Of a stretch of 64,000 bases of DNA, positions 1 through 13,100 are shown one piece after another. A program made the translations under genes and the position numbers. The notes under the pieces were generated by a model. The model did no database searches. It worked only from the letters and a program-made list of their open reading frames with translations, and was not told the DNA's origin. Where the stretch lies: positions 62,001 through 126,000 of the forward strand of contig NHNU01000011.1 of NCBI GenBank assembly GCA_002785985.1, in the 5' to 3' direction. The stretch is from Microcyclosporella mali. Lineage: Eukaryota; Ascomycota; Dothideomycetes; Mycosphaerellales; Mycosphaerellaceae. The stretch's first letter is position 1. The number at the start of each line of letters is the position of its first letter.

Positions 1-2493
1 CGCTGACGGCTTTTACTGTCCTCGCGGTGGTAAGGAGCAGACTGCATGCCCCAAAGGGACATTCTGCCCGAGCGGCTCATACCAACCCTTCAATTGCACA
101 TACGGAGCGTTATGTCCAGCGCAGAGCAGGCGACAGATAGTAACAATACCATTGTTCTTGACACTGGCCATTGACATCGCTCTGTTGCTGATTGTAGCCA
201 TTGGATTCGCGATCAGCAGATGGCGCAAGAGTAGACCGAAGCAGTACACCACGTTGGATAGTAGCGACGACAAAGGAGACCAAATCGAACTGCTGCGTAC
301 GGCTGACCCTCCTGGACTGATGCACTCTCCGAGCACATCACTCTCGGCACCTGGCGCGTCGACACCCGTTGCTGAGCCTCGACCCTCCATGCATTCTCGT
401 AGAGCTAGCGGCAGAGTCGACCACTACGGCTATGCGGACGACGACAGCGTAGGCGATTATGATGAAGACATTGATGACTTCCATAACAGCCCGGATATGC
501 AACGCTTCATCAGATCCATGACCCGTACCGTGGAGACGTCTTCTATCGGTCTCAGCTTCGACTTTGAAAACCTCTCCTTCAGCACCAAGCAGGGCAAGAA
601 GATTCTACAAGGCGTCACAGGAACAATGCCACGAGGTACCTCCTGGGGAGTCATGGGCGGATCTGGAGCCGGCAAGTCCACTTTCGTCAACGTCCTCATG
701 GGAAAGATCCGCGCCACGGATGGGAGCATGAAGATCAATGGGCACTACAAGGACATGAGCAAGTACAAAAAGCTCATCGGTTATGTCCCACAGGATGACA
801 TTGTTTTCCCGGAATTGACTGTGCGCGAGAACATCCTGCATTCGGCGAGGATCCGTCTGCCCTCGTCCTGGAGGGACAAGGCGATTCAGGATCATGTCGA
901 TGCACTGATCGCTTGTTTGCAGCTCACGCATGTTCAGCATTCCCGCGTGGGTGATGCCGGTAGGCCGGTCATCTCTGGAGGTCAGCGGAAGCGTGTCAAT
1001 ATCGGAATGGAGCTCGCAGCGGCCCCAATGGCCGTCTTTCTCGATGAGCCCACCAGCGGTCTCGATGCGACCAGCGCAGCCAGCATCATGCGCTTGCTTC
1101 GGGCGATCAGCAGACTTGGGGTGACAACAGTTGCCATCATACACCAGCCAAGAGAGCAGATTTTTTACGGATTCGATCAGCTCATGCTTCTCGCGCAAGG
1201 TCGAGCCGTGTACAGTGGTCCCACGGAAGACGTTCAAGGATACTTCGAGAGTCTGGGATTTGATTTTCCCCAGCGAGCCAATCCGGCAGACACTCTCATC
1301 GACATCATAACAGGAGACGGAGCTCAATACACTGTCGGAGCTGCCAAGCAGGAGACAGAAGTGACGACTTTGATCGAAGAATGGAAGAACAAGGCTCATC
1401 ACGTCCATGAGAGGCGCCTCGGAGTAGACGGTGCCATGGACAAACGTAAGCGCCGGGTGAGCAATCAGAGCATGAACTCGTCGACCGCCGAGCAGGAGCA
1501 GCAACTACGGCGAACGATGAAGTCTCGAGGAGCGACGTGGCCAGCCCAAGTCTACTATTGCTGGAAGCGGGCCATGACACAGCAAGTCCGCAATTCCACG
1601 TCCTTCTTCTTCGAGATCGGCGTCGGTGGACTCGCGGGTGTCATCATTGGCCTGTCAGCTTTTGCGGCAAATGGACATTTGTTCCAGGGTATATACCACC
1701 CACCTTTTACGATTTTGAGCAGCGCCGTCGACTATCAGAGTACGCCGCAGATCGGCCTTTTGGGAGCCATGGCAATTGGTCTTGCAGCTTCCGCGCCCGG
1801 CTTTTGGGTTTTTGGAGAGGAGAAATTGATGTATTGGCGAGAGACTGCATCTGGACATTCGCGATCAGCCTATTATGTCGGCAAGTTGCTGTCGACTTTA
1901 TTACGAATCGGCTTGTCCAGTCTGCATTTCACAGTGTTCCTAGGAGTGCTGGCAACACCCCTTATCAGCTTCCAAGAGATGTACGCTGCGAACTTGGCGT
2001 ATTTTTGGTGTATATATGGGTTGGCAAGTGTTGTCAGCATGGTCGTCAAGCGAGAAGACGGACCTCTTTTGGCGGTATTGGCATCTCTGGTCATAGGTGT
2101 GCTTGGGGGTGTTGCTCCGCCTTTAAGCAAGGTGAAGACCTGGCACATGGAGTGAGTTGAAATTTCTCGGTGTTGGGACGAAGACGTCTCGCTGATCCAC
2201 TGGCAGATGGCTCTGGCGATCGTCGCCTGGTGTTTGGTTCACCGAGGCCTACTTCAGCCAGAACCTCCTTCCAATGGATTACCTCTACATGGTAGACGTC
2301 GCTGCTCAGTCGGTCGGATTCACAGTTGGACAGTACGGATTGGATGTCGGGTGAGCACTCTCTGATCGCATCTGGTGTGAGATGCAGATTACTGACGAAC
2401 GTTATGATCAGAATATTGTTCCTCATCGGTGGGATATATCGCGTCGTGGCATACTTTGGACTAATTTTAGTTCACCGCAACAAGCAACGGTGA
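1..2493 (+). CDS. ABCG-family full-size ABC transporter, 5' end outside the window
   Basis: The reading frame is open from base 2, so the gene starts left of the window. Exons are 1..2151, 2207..2350 and 2412..2493, with GTGAGT and GTGAGC donors and phases that agree. The first residues seen form a Cys-rich extracellular segment (repeated CPxG/FCPSG patterns) followed by a membrane segment, then one nucleotide-binding domain with Walker A GGSGAGKST (about 655-680), signature SGGQRKR (about 975) and Walker B FLDEPTSGLD (about 1040). A membrane domain fills the C-terminal third. The NBD-before-TMD order and the Cys-rich leader match the fungal ADP1 / plant WBC-type ABCG proteins. Substrate is unknown. 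It borders the biosynthetic region but looks like a general transporter, so cluster membership is doubtful. The track-style start at 152 is only an internal TTG. Confidence 0.9.
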
Positions 2494-3359
2494 GAGCGAC
2501 GAAAGCAGCGACTAGCCAGATGATACCCATGCGATATTCTTGCGATTACTTTGCGTGAAACATGTTAATGATATGGTGAATCCAGCGTTGCCGGGCGTGC
2601 TCCGAGAAACTCAAGACTGAGAAGGAGATCAAATGCTCAGCTATACAAGGCGTCTATTGCGGAAACTGCGGCAGATGCGGCCGGGAGCGAAAAGACTGAG
2701 TCTTGCAAAGAGTGTCGTTGAAGAAATTGAGCGAGTGTGGTGTGGCCAAAAGACCTGAGCAATCGCTGTACAATACCCCGAGACGAGGAAGCATGAGAGA
2801 AAACAAAAGAAGATATTCAAGAACCACGAATGATGATTGGAAAAGGCTCCAGGTGCGGGAATAATGTGATACACGGAGCGGCGGAAAGCCTGCCTGTTCC
2901 TATCTAAAGCACAGAGCCTGTCTCTCCATCCCACCAATCTACGCCTTCGTGCAGACCCCTTGAGGTAGAATAGCGTCAACGCTGCCGCCGCTAGTATCAT
3001 CGTCGAGGAGGAGAACGGGCCAGGTCAAGGATGATGATAGTCCAACCTCCACATCCTCTTCTGCTCCTGTAACTCCTCCGTCAGTCTTGTTGACGCTCGT
3101 CTGAACGTGACGCTTCAATTTGAAGCGATCGCTTGCGAGTTACGCTTTCTTGTCATTCCTTACCACGGTCCCTTGTGGCCTGCCATTCCCTCCAGACACT
3201 CATTCACTCCCACTCACTGTACATACAGAGCTCGTGCTGGATCGCGACTCTCATCACCAAGCTCTACAGCTTTCAACTGTCCCGTAACAACGAAGAAACG
3301 AGCGATATCGAAGATACTGACCATTCCATCATCATCCTCCCTTACCACAACGATCCATC
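2494..3359. other. Intergenic region, ABC transporter to MFS gene
   Basis: 866 bases holding the 3' untranslated end of the ABC gene and the upstream region of the MFS gene. Only short overlapping ORFs without recognisable domains occur. C/T-rich stretches at about 3140-3360 fit a fungal promoter and 5' leader. No other element was seen. Confidence 0.5.
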
Positions 3360-5121
3360 ATGTTTGGATTCCACACCCGAAGCCGGTCTTTGATCTCCGT
3401 GAAAGATATGGAGAATATGGAGGAGAAACGCGTTGCCAGGACGGTATGCGCTGAGGAGGAGGAGGAGGAAGTCGAAGTTTTGTCGGACGCACAACCATCA
3501 TCCCCTCGCCAGAACCGAAATCTAACGATGATCTACTTGCTCTTCCTCGCCGAAGCCATCATGGCAGCTTCCCTTTCGTCCCAGATCAACATCATCTTCC
3601 CCTCGGCTGCCGCGTGCTTGAACATAAACACTTCCTTCTTGCACAGCATCCTGCAATGCGCGTACTACTTCGGCAGCGCCAGCGGAATTATGTGGGGTCT
3701 GGTCGCGGACAGGATTGGAAGGCGGAATGTCGCCATGGCTGGCCTGGGAGGCATGAGCCTCTGCTGTCTGAGCATGGGATTCGCTACGGGCTTCACGGCT
3801 TTCTGTATCCTGCGATATCTGGCTGGGACGATCAGTTTCGCTGCGACGGTCTCGGGTCTGGCTATGCTGGCGGATGTGACGCACGGGAGCAGGAGTAGGA
3901 GCAGAGTCGTGGCGCGGCTCCCGATGATCGCCGTGTGTGGACAATTGGGGCCGATCTTGTCGAATAGCATCCATCACTTCACGCAGGAGCATTTCGCCGG
4001 CGCTTTTGAGATTTATCCCGCTCTGAGTGGTCAAGTTGCCTGCGGCTCGCTCGTGCTCTGCATTGCCGTGGCCGAGCTTTTCCTGCTTGATGACACACTT
4101 CCTCGTGCGCGGCTCATGAATGATGGGGAGGAGGAAGAAGAAGAAGAAGAAGAAGAAGAAGTCGACATTGAGAAAGCGGCTTTCCTGGCTCCTAGACAGT
4201 CTACTGACTCGGACGACTCACTCGCGATCACCATTATCGAGGCGCTCAACGACGATGCTGCTACTCCTCGGACATCCAGCATTGGAATCGCGCAGATGCT
4301 GACTGCACCTTCAATTGTCCTTTTGCTAGCTTCTTTCTCGGTTTTGTCGTTGCATTCTTCCACTTTCGATGTCATACTACCTCACATTGGTCAGTTCGAT
4401 GGCTTTCCCTTCCGTCTACGATAGTGCTGACGTCAAAACCAGGTCACACTGAGACTCATAATGGTGGCATGGGTCTGCCATGCTCTTGGCTGCAGCCTAT
4501 CATGCTTGTCGTGAAGGTCGTTGCTGCCATCCGGATCATGCATTTCGTGCCCTTTCTCGTGAGCCGCATTGGACTGATCCCAATGTATCAAAGGTACGTG
4601 GAGGGAGATTCAGATGGCACGCGTCTCGAGAGACATTCCCCTAACTCGTTCTCAGAACTTCGCTCATATTCCCGTTCCTATATATCTCCATTCCTGCCGT
4701 CGCGTTGGCCGTGAACGCTACTGGTGCATCGTCTATTGTGTCCGCTCTCGTCAGCTCGATGGCAACGCTCGCCAAGACGACCTTCGCCGGCGCTGCGCAA
4801 ACACTGGTGCTCCTTCTGGTCATGTCGGCAGCACCGGATGCTTCCTCCACCGGGACGTTGATCGGTGTCATTTCCATATCTGAGCTTTTCAAAGCTCTCG
4901 CGGTTGGTCTGGCCGGCATGAGCTACTATTTGTCTGACGACTATTCCATGCTGGTCGTCAATGGGTCGCTCTGGATCTCGCTTGCGGTCATCGCTATGGT
5001 AGGTGCTCTTATGGCGCGCAGTCTACGAGAGACACCTAGACTAGGAACAGATCTCCCAGCGGAATGCTTTGTCTGGCAAGGGGTGTTCGACGTTGAGAGC
5101 GACGAGGAAGCCGGATTTTGA
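3360..5121 (+). CDS. Major facilitator superfamily transporter
   Basis: Three exons, 3360..4389, 4443..4593 and 4656..5121, join in frame to 548 residues. Donors are GTCAGT and GTACGT, acceptors CAG. The protein has a hydrophilic N-terminus, a first transmembrane block with the MFS signature WGLVADRIGRRN (loop 2-3), a long charged central loop and a second membrane half. The layout recalls fungal YCR023C-type MFS proteins of unknown substrate. The central loop carries a run of eleven glutamates encoded by a GAG/GAA microsatellite (about 4128-4161), and the N-terminal tail has a shorter acidic run near 3452-3480. It is probably a vacuolar or plasma-membrane carrier. A role in the neighbouring cluster is possible but not shown. 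Confidence 0.85.
4128..4161 (+). repeat. GAG/GAA triplet microsatellite in MFS coding sequence
   Basis: Uninterrupted GAG/GAA codons encode a poly-glutamate tract in the cytosolic central loop of the MFS transporter. Slippage in multiples of three would change loop length without breaking the frame. Confidence 0.8.
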
Positions 5122-5285
5122 GGAGCGGGTGTATCTTTGGAGTTGTAACGTTCTCGACTCTCCTTCACGACCTTTTTGATGACCTGTTAGTGTTACTTGT
5201 AGTAATACTTAGCGCCAGATATAGGACTGAGAAGCTAAAGAAGAAATATATCTACGCGTAATCGATGTTGCTTTTCTGTCTAACG

Positions 5286-6326
5286 TTATTTAGTACACGG
5301 AGGCTGAAAGATCTGAACAACTGGCGTCAAAGTCGCCCCCGTTACGATTCCTCCGCCTGGAATCACAATCTCACCCTTGTACACCACAGCATCGGACCCG
5401 TGAATGGGCAAAGGCATGTGTGTATAGTCTATCCAAGTGTTCTCAACCACGTCGTATGCCTGCATCTCAGGGAAGACGGCATTGCTGGTACGACGGTCTC
5501 CTTCCCCGCCTGCCGTGAATATGTAACGACCAATGGTCGCAGAAGCGACTCCTCCCCGCGCGATAGGCATAGGCTCGTACAATGTTGAGGACCACTGGCG
5601 TGAGGTGAGGTTGTACCCAAAGACCGTGGACACTACGTTCTTGTTCCCAAACTCTCGTCCTCCCAAGATGTATAGCATGTCCTCATAGACGCCCTTGCCG
5701 GCGTGGTCGCGCGGAGCGGGGAGATCTGGCAGAGTCGTCCACTCTTGGCTCTTCACGTTATATGATGTGAAACGGGACACTGTTCCTTCCTGGTCATGGG
5801 TAATGTTTGTGTATGCGAGTCCGCCAGGCAGATAGATCGTGTCGTCGAGGACGAAGGTTGCTGCACTGCCGATTTCTCGTCCCGCGGGCATGCTCGGCAA
5901 CACAGTCCACTTGTCAGTTGCAGGATCGTAGGAGGCTGACTTGCCTGTCGCGTTCCAGTACGTTTCATCGAGTGCCTCCAAGCCGCCGATGTAATAGATT
6001 TTATCGTCGACGACAGCCACATTGGCATGATTGAGAGCCGCAGGCATGGGTGCCACCTCAGTCCAAGTCCTGGTTATCAAGTTGTATTTCTGGACAATAT
6101 TAGTGGTGGCGTATTCCTTGCCATCCCACGGTAGAATGCCACCAAGCACGAAGATCTCGTCGCCAACCAGGACCGCTGCGTGCTCTTGACGAGGGAAGTC
6201 CAACCCATCGCGCGTGATGTTGGGCAGTGTTGACCATGTGCCAGGAAGCGGCGCCGTGTAGGTTGATAGATCCAGGCCATTTGGGGCTGAAAGGAACAGC
6301 TGCCTAATGGCTCTCCAGAGCAACAT
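5286..6326 (-). CDS. Kelch-repeat beta-propeller protein
   Basis: Single exon of 346 residues from ATG at 6326. About six kelch blades are visible, each with a Gly-Gly pair followed by a YD/YN..W motif (for example IFVLGG...YNLITRTW, IYYIGG...YDPATDKW, LYILGG...YNLTSRQW), enough for a complete propeller. There is no obvious signal peptide and no galactose-oxidase copper ligands were identified, so an enzymatic role is unsupported. It starts head-to-head with the laccase gene, 528 bases apart, and ends 164 bases from the MFS gene. The shared upstream region suggests co-regulation with the laccase. A scaffold or accessory role is the safest reading. Confidence 0.8.
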   Translation of the reverse strand: MLLWRAIRQLFLSAPNGLDLSTYTAPLPGTWSTLPNITRDGLDFPRQEHAAVLVGDEIFVLGGILPWDGKEYATTNIVQKYNLITRTWTEVAPMPAALNHANVAVVDDKIYYIGGLEALDETYWNATGKSASYDPATDKWTVLPSMPAGREIGSAATFVLDDTIYLPGGLAYTNITHDQEGTVSRFTSYNVKSQEWTTLPDLPAPRDHAGKGVYEDMLYILGGREFGNKNVVSTVFGYNLTSRQWSSTLYEPMPIARGGVASATIGRYIFTAGGEGDRRTSNAVFPEMQAYDVVENTWIDYTHMPLPIHGSDAVVYKGEIVIPGGGIVTGATLTPVVQIFQPPCTK

Positions 6327-6854
6327 TGTGAAGAGGAGTAGGCGTGTGAGGATGCAGACCTCAGAATGGATTGTCTAGATGGCCTCACTGTGTCGTCCAG
6401 GTCAATTCATGATTAGGCGGCACATTGCCTGACCTGAGAGGGTTCCCACTGCTTCCGCTCAAAATCCGCTGGTCTGATTACCGGATATCCGACGAGGTCC
6501 CTGAGGAGTGTGCGATGAGGGAGCTATAAGCCCTAAAAGGACTATTTGTCGATCGTGCATGTTCGGCCCGCAGTCGGGGCCCCATAACCGCGCATTAGTC
6601 TTATGGGATTTTCGCCGAGGAAGGCAAAAACTCGATGAGTACAACTATTAAGCGACGTCATCCATTTCTTGATAGAACTCTCGCTGTCCCACTAATCTGT
6701 GTTGTCAACAGCCCTGCCATGTGTTGAAATCCCCGCCTATGGAACGAATACCTACAAGAAATATACCGGATAGCCAGTTTTTGGAATGTGGCGTCTTGCC
6801 CTGCTTTACCATATATCTGGGCTCTGTTCGATTTGAGGACTCCGGAATTGGACC
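6327..6854. promoter_or_regulatory. Divergent promoter region, kelch gene and laccase
   Basis: 528 bases between two divergent start codons. No ORF here has recognisable content. Placement suggests shared control of the kelch and laccase genes. No specific binding motif could be assigned with confidence. Confidence 0.5.
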
Positions 6855-9082
6855 ATGTCTCCATTTCTTGAGATCTGTCTTGCGGTGATTGCTCTGTGGT
6901 CGACAGCTGCCTCGCGGCATACCACGCATGGGTCCACTTTCCAGCCCGACTACATACTCCGAGTTTCAGAACAAGTGTTTCCTGTCGCTTGCGTGACTCG
7001 GCCGAGCACTTTGATCAATGGTTCGTTCAGCTCCGGTTTCCACCATAGTCGCTCGAATTCTAAGACATCACTAGGCACCTCACCAGGCCCACCCATATAT
7101 CTGCGAGAAGGCGAACCCACTTGGGTCAGAGTATACAATGACTTGGAAGCGGAGAATACAACCATCGTATAGATAAACATTGTTCAGCTTGAGAAACATA
7201 AACCTGACGACATTTCAACAGCACTGGCATGGTCTAAGTCAAAACACTGCTCCATTCTCCGACGGATCACCTCAGGCAAGTCAATGGCCCATCAAGGTGA
7301 GTCTGTTGAGCAGCTGTCAAGTTGAAAGAAAGCACTTGCTGATCGTACTCGGGCAAGCCGGGAGAGTATTTCGACTATGAAATCAGGCCGAACGTTGGTG
7401 AGGCTGGAACATATTTCTACCACTCTCACGTCGGTTTCCAAGCAGTATCTGCGGCAGGGCCTCTCATTGTCGAAGAAAAGCACGGTGAATCGCCACCGTT
7501 CCCATACGACGAAGAACGCATGTTGTTCATCACCGAGCTTTACAATAAGACCGATAAGATGACGGAGACTGAGCTGCTCAGGACCTATGATATAGTTCGA
7601 TGGTTAGTCGCAACAAATGCCGTTCACACATGGTTGGACAGCATCAGAAGCGGTCTCTGGAATCGTTTGGCTCACACCTTCTAGGACTGGAGATCCCTCC
7701 ACGATACTTATGAATGGGAATAGTTTCCCTGGTATGCCGGCGAACGAGACAGATACGCCTGAGCCGTGGGTCATGCCAGATCCAGCTCTCGTGACAAGCT
7801 GCGGCCCTGAAGTCATTCGGGTTGAGCCCGACAAGACATATCGCATGCGAGTCATCGGTGGACCGGCTCTAAACCTGGTGACCATGGGATTTGAAGATCA
7901 CCAAGAGCTATCGATCATGGCTGCGGATGGAAAATATACCAAGCTGGCGAAATCGGACCGCATCCAGATCGCCTCTGGGCAACGCTTCGATTTCCTTCTC
8001 CACACCAAGTCAAAGGACGAGCTACGAAATCTTGGGAAAAGTGCTTTCTGGATCCAGATGGAAACACGCTATCGTCCCATGAACGTATCCTCCTATGCCC
8101 TGCTATCCTACGACACCACCGGTGATCTTACGTTCAACTCGACTACGCCCAGTGAACCCCCCAAGAAGCAGCCTATGAGTCTGCCGAACAAGGTCTACGA
8201 CTGGCTGGAGTACACTCTAGAGCCTCTGGAGCCCAATGGATTTCCGACTGCTGACAAGGTGGACCGTACGGTGGTCCTGACGTCGCTCCAGCTGGCCGTT
8301 GACGAAGGCGTGTATGCTGCTGTATCGAACCACACCTGGACCGAGACTAACCAACACAGAGGACACACTCCATTCTGGAAAAGGGGCCACCAGGACGGGG
8401 TCCCCTATCTAGTTGACATCTTCAGGCGCGGGGACAAGGCGATACCCAACTTTGAGACTACGGTGCAGAAACACGGCGGTTGGGATCCGGATCTCAACGT
8501 CTACGTAGCCAAAGTTGGTGAGGTCATCGATATCGTCCTGGTCAACCAGCCAAATGGTTTGATTATCGGCTTCGACCTTCATCCATGGCATATCCATGGC
8601 AGCCACATCTACGATCTTGGCAGCGGACCTGGCTCGTACAATGCGACAGCTAATGAAGAGAGACTGAAGGGTTACAACCCTGTGATAAGAGATACGACCA
8701 TGCTCTATAAATACACTCCAGGACAGTATGTGGGCGACAACAAGAACAACACCGACCAAGGATGGCGGGCTTGGAGATTAATTGTTGACGTTCCTGGGTA
8801 AGTCTTGCCCACTCACGATTCTCGAAAGGGCATCCTTTGCTGACGCCGAGCTTGTTTTCTCCGTTCAGTGTATGGATGGTACACTGCCACATACTTCAGC
8901 ATATGATCATGGGAATGCAGACTGTGTGGATCATGGGCAATGCATCCGAAATCATGGGAGCAACATCCCCGAGCTCAGTGAAAGGCTATCTGGATTACGG
9001 AGGTGATGCATATGGCAATGCTACCCACGATCCTCACGTGCGACATTATTTCGAACCTGAGTCGCAACAGATCTTGCAATAG
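6855..9082 (+). CDS. Laccase-like multicopper oxidase
   Basis: Five exons (6855..7166, 7222..7296, 7358..7602, 7685..8797, 8869..9082) join to 652 residues with consistent phases and canonical splice sites. An N-terminal hydrophobic segment (about residues 4-20) looks like a secretion signal. Copper ligands are all present: HWHG (about 105), HSHVG (about 150), HPWHIHG (about 510) and HCHILQHMIMGM (about 587). The length and motifs match the ascomycete multicopper oxidases found in pigment and perylenequinone clusters (Abr1-, ElcG-, CTB12-like). Such enzymes oxidise phenols to radicals and can couple aromatic polyketides. Several Asn-X-Ser/Thr sites fit a secreted protein. The splice junctions fall inside the first copper-site region (exon 2 begins with the His of HWHG). 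Confidence 0.93.
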
Positions 9083-10142
9083 AGTGAAGAGATGATTGCA
9101 AAGCTGTATGGAGAACGTGAGGCGTCATTTGAGGTCTGCGGCAGCAGTGTGAAGGTATCTCCAGTCCATGCAGTTCAATCCTAAGATGAGAACTGTCTGA
9201 TCAAATCTCGGCGAAGTCATAGAGAACCGCTGTCCAATGGATCTAAATACTGCACATCGTCGCCCGCAAGGGACCAGATCGCCTCCTGCACCAAGCAAAA
9301 ACATTATGCCCATTGTTTCACGATCAAGGGGTCGCCACGGGAAGATTTGATTCTGTAATTGAAACTCCTGGTCAAGCATGCTAACACGTTTGAAGAGCTG
9401 AAACAGAGTAGCAACAGAAGCTTGTAGACGGAAGGCGGATGCAAATGTGCGATAAATAGCTTGGTGTTGAGTGCATCGAATCCGTATGATAGATCTTAAT
9501 CGATCCTTCGTGTCGGAATTCGCCTCTTCTGCATCTCGGAAATTCGGAATTTCAAAAGTGGTTATACACCCGGCTACTCATGCAGGGACAGCGATATCGA
9601 GAACGACACACAGTATCCGGTATGCGAGATCAACGCTGAAAGAGTCTTCCGCAGCATCGTTTCCCGCAAATCATCCGCTATGGAGTAGCTGTTTGTTCTG
9701 TTGTCCAGATCGTAGCGCATCCACCCGTTCATCGATCGTGTCTGGTGATTTGAATGAAGACAGGGCGAAGGATTAGTCTATTCTGCCGGAGAGCCGCTGC
9801 TTGCGATCACGCTGCCGACCATCTATACATCCAGAGGCTCTGTTGCGGTATCTTTCATAACACCACATCTCGCGGCTAAGCTCGGAAGAACGTGGTTGTC
9901 ATACAATCCTTCGGTAGGCTGAGATCATTCGCATCAGGAACACCTACCTGTACACGGCATTCGGATTTGGTCTCGGAAAAGGTAAGAAAAGTCAAGATCA
10001 GTCGCTGGCCAAGAGTGTAATTGTTCATTGGAACGGGGTGAACGAATCTCTGAACCTGAGCTCTCAACTTGAGATCTTCTCACAACTCTACGAAAAGGCG
10101 CCGCGACGTTCCCACCCAAGGCAGCACTGGAACCACGACGCG
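9083..10142. other. Intergenic region, laccase to FAD monooxygenase
   Basis: About 1.06 kb. Short ORFs on both strands (for example 9471-9776 +) have no domain content and no coding look. It probably holds the laccase 3' end and the monooxygenase promoter. An in-frame upstream ATG at 10038 exists, but the conserved FAD-binding start fits the ATG at 10143. Nothing else was recognised. Confidence 0.45.
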
Positions 10143-13100
10143 ATGGATTCGAAGTTTGACGTCGTTATCTGTGGCAGCGGAATCGCAGGTGTCGCAGCAG
10201 CAACATGGCTGGCACAATGTGGAATCCGCTGCAAAATCTTGGATTCTCGATCTGGGCCACTGCAAATGGGACAAGCAGATGGAATTCAAGTCCGATCTGT
10301 TGAAATTTGCGAAAGTTTTGGTCTGGCCGAGCAGCTGCTCAGAGAAGCCTATCACAATGTCGAAGTGGCCTTCTGGGGGCCCGGCGATACAGTACGAGGG
10401 ATGGGCATCGTGCGCAAGCGAAGCGCACATGCCACGACCGCCGGCCTGTCGCATATGCCTCGTGTTATTCTGAGCCAGGCGCGGTTCATTGGGTTATGGC
10501 TGGACAATCTGAGGCGGCTGAATGGTCAGGAGGTTTCCTACGGATATAAGGTGACGAGGGTCACGGTTGATGAAGCAAAAGCCAGGGATTCAGAAGCTTA
10601 CCCGGTGACTGTTGTGACTGAGAAAGATGGCGAAGAGGAGGTTTTTGAGGCCAAGTATTGCTTGGTATGTTACGACGTGGGCTGTTTTTATTCAAACTCG
10701 TAGTAACACTCTGCAGGCAAGTGACGGCGCCCACAGCGCTGTTCGAAAATCTCTGGGCTTCACTATGGTTGGAGAGACTTCCGACTCTGTTTGGGGCGTG
10801 ATGGATGTCTTCCCACGAACCGACTTCCCGGACATTCGAAAACAATGTATAATACAATCCGACGCCGGCAGTATCATTACCATACCTCGAGAAGGGGGAT
10901 CAATGGTTCGAGTCTATGTAGAGCTTGCGCATGGGACCAGAGATAAAGAAGTCACACTTGAGCAGTTGCAACATGCTGCGCGTCAAGTCTTTCGACCTTA
11001 TTCGCTCGACTTCGCAGACGTACGCTGGTGGTCAGCCTATGCTATCGGGCAGCGTATCGCGGACCACTTCTCGAAAGCCAACCGCATCTTTCTGACGGGT
11101 GATGCTTGCCACACACATTCGCCAAAGGCAGGTCAAGGAATGAACGTCAGCTTGCAGGACGGGTATAACATTGGCTGGAAGCTAGCGTCCGTCCTCAAGG
11201 GTCAAGCTGAGCCCGAACTGCTCGAGACCTATGTCTTGGAGCGTCAGAAGGTAGCCGATGTGTTGATTAACTGGGATCGAGTCTGGGCGAAACAGATGTC
11301 TTCGATGGCCAAAGAAGACGGCGGTGTTGTGGATGCTAACGGCAAGATTGACTTTAGCGAAATCTTTGTGAAAGCAGAGGCTTTTACGGCTGGATTGACA
11401 GTCACGTACAACGATTCCGCGATCACCCAGGCAGAAAGCAGTGACCAAGAAGCCGCCACAAATCTCAAAGTCGGGATGCGACTGCAGGCTGCCCAAGTGG
11501 TGCGATTCTGTGACGCAAAGGTCATGAAGTCGGTGAATGCTCTGCCTTCTGATGGACGGTGGAGAATCATGGTCTTCCCGGGAGACGCTCGACAAGAGTC
11601 AGTCTCTTCAAGACTAACTCAGGTGAGCAAGGTTCTGAGCCACAACTTTTGTATACTGACACGTGGCCCAGCTCGGAACATACCTGTTCTCAAATCGTGG
11701 GCCCATTCGCAAATTCCTTTCTCCCGGCATGGATATCGACAACTTGATCGAAGTGATTTTGATTCTCTCTGGTGACAGACTTCAGATAGAACAAGAACAG
11801 ATCCCGGATGTTTACTGGCCTGTGACTGGCAAATACGGAATGAGAGGTAAGCAATATACTATCATCAGCTTCCCGGCGCCGAGCCAACAAACTAATAACA
11901 CAACTAGACTTGCACAAGATCTACATCGATGACGAAACCTATCACGACGGCCATGGCCATGCATATGAGTTTTACGGAATCGATCCCGAACAAGGAGCGA
12001 TTGCCATCATCCGCCCAGATCAATGTAGGCAAATTGAATTAGTCTATTTCTGATTCAGTACTGACGTGGATAGACGTCTCCAAGGTCCTGCATATGGACA
12101 ACTATGAAGGCATTGGTTCATTTTTCGATGGGGCTTTGCAGGCGAAGGGACACACGAGCGGCGCTCAACCAAATGGCTCCCTGGAGGGACAGACAAACGG
12201 CTCACTGGAGGGACAGACAAACGGTTCACTAGAGGGACAGACAAACGGTTCACTAGAGGGACAGGCCAATGGCTCGCAGAGAACTAAGACACATGTAAGT
12301 CACATTTCCGTTCACCACAGATTGACGGTAATCTGACTTCATTGCACCAAGGTCGTCGTCGTTGGAGCTGGCCCTTCCGGCTTCACCTTGAGCTTGGTCC
12401 TCGCCCGGGCTGGTATACGGGTGACACTGCTCGACAAGGCAGATGAGGTAGGCTCTCAGCCACGCGCCGCACATATGTTTGCTCCTGGAATACGAATGCT
12501 CAGGCGTGCTGGAGTCTTGCAAGACGTCCGCCGTGCTGGTTTCATTCCGAAGAATGCGGCATTTCGCAGGGCCGATGGCACGCCGCTCGCGACAATCGAG
12601 GACTTTGCCTGCTCGAAGAGTGGAGATGCCACGGCTGTCTTGCCCATAGATGTTCTGGGAAAGATCTTATGGTCTTACGCGCAGAAAACCGAAAACATTT
12701 CTGTGAAATGGGGCTGTCAGGTCCTGGGCGTCAGGCAGGACGAGGACTCTGCGTGGGTGACAGCTCGCCAGAAAGGTGGAGCCGAGGAGACAATCCAAGC
12801 AGACTATGTGTGTGGCTGTGATGGAGCGAGTAGCCAAGTTCGCAAGTCGCTATTCGGCAGCAACTTTCACGGCAAGACTTGGGACGACCAGATGGTCGCA
12901 ACAAATGTAAGTGCAGACTTGGTTACCCAAGCTCCTTGCTGAACACCCACAGGTCTACTATCCGTTCGACAAATGGGGTTATGACGATCTCAACTTCTTC
13001 ATCGACCCCTTGAAGTGGCACATCGTTGGACGCCTGACGAGGGATGGCCTGTGGCGTGTTTCATACCGAGAGGACGGCAGCAAGACCATGCGTGAAGTTC

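Noticed and set aside
605..1504. 299-codon minus-strand ORF under the ABC transporter
   Set aside because: Antisense shadow of a strongly conserved nucleotide-binding domain.
5286..6326. Galactose oxidase
   Set aside because: Only kelch blades are visible; the catalytic copper ligands and Cys-Tyr crosslink context were not identified.
9471..9776. Small gene of 101 codons between laccase and monooxygenase
   Set aside because: No domain, Ser/Arg-rich random look, no splice or leader context.
12388..12942. Separate gene for the second FAD monooxygenase starting near 12478
   Set aside because: The first Met in that exon lies after the GAGPSG motif, so the protein would lack its FAD-binding strand; joining exon 5 to exon 6 gives a complete domain in phase.
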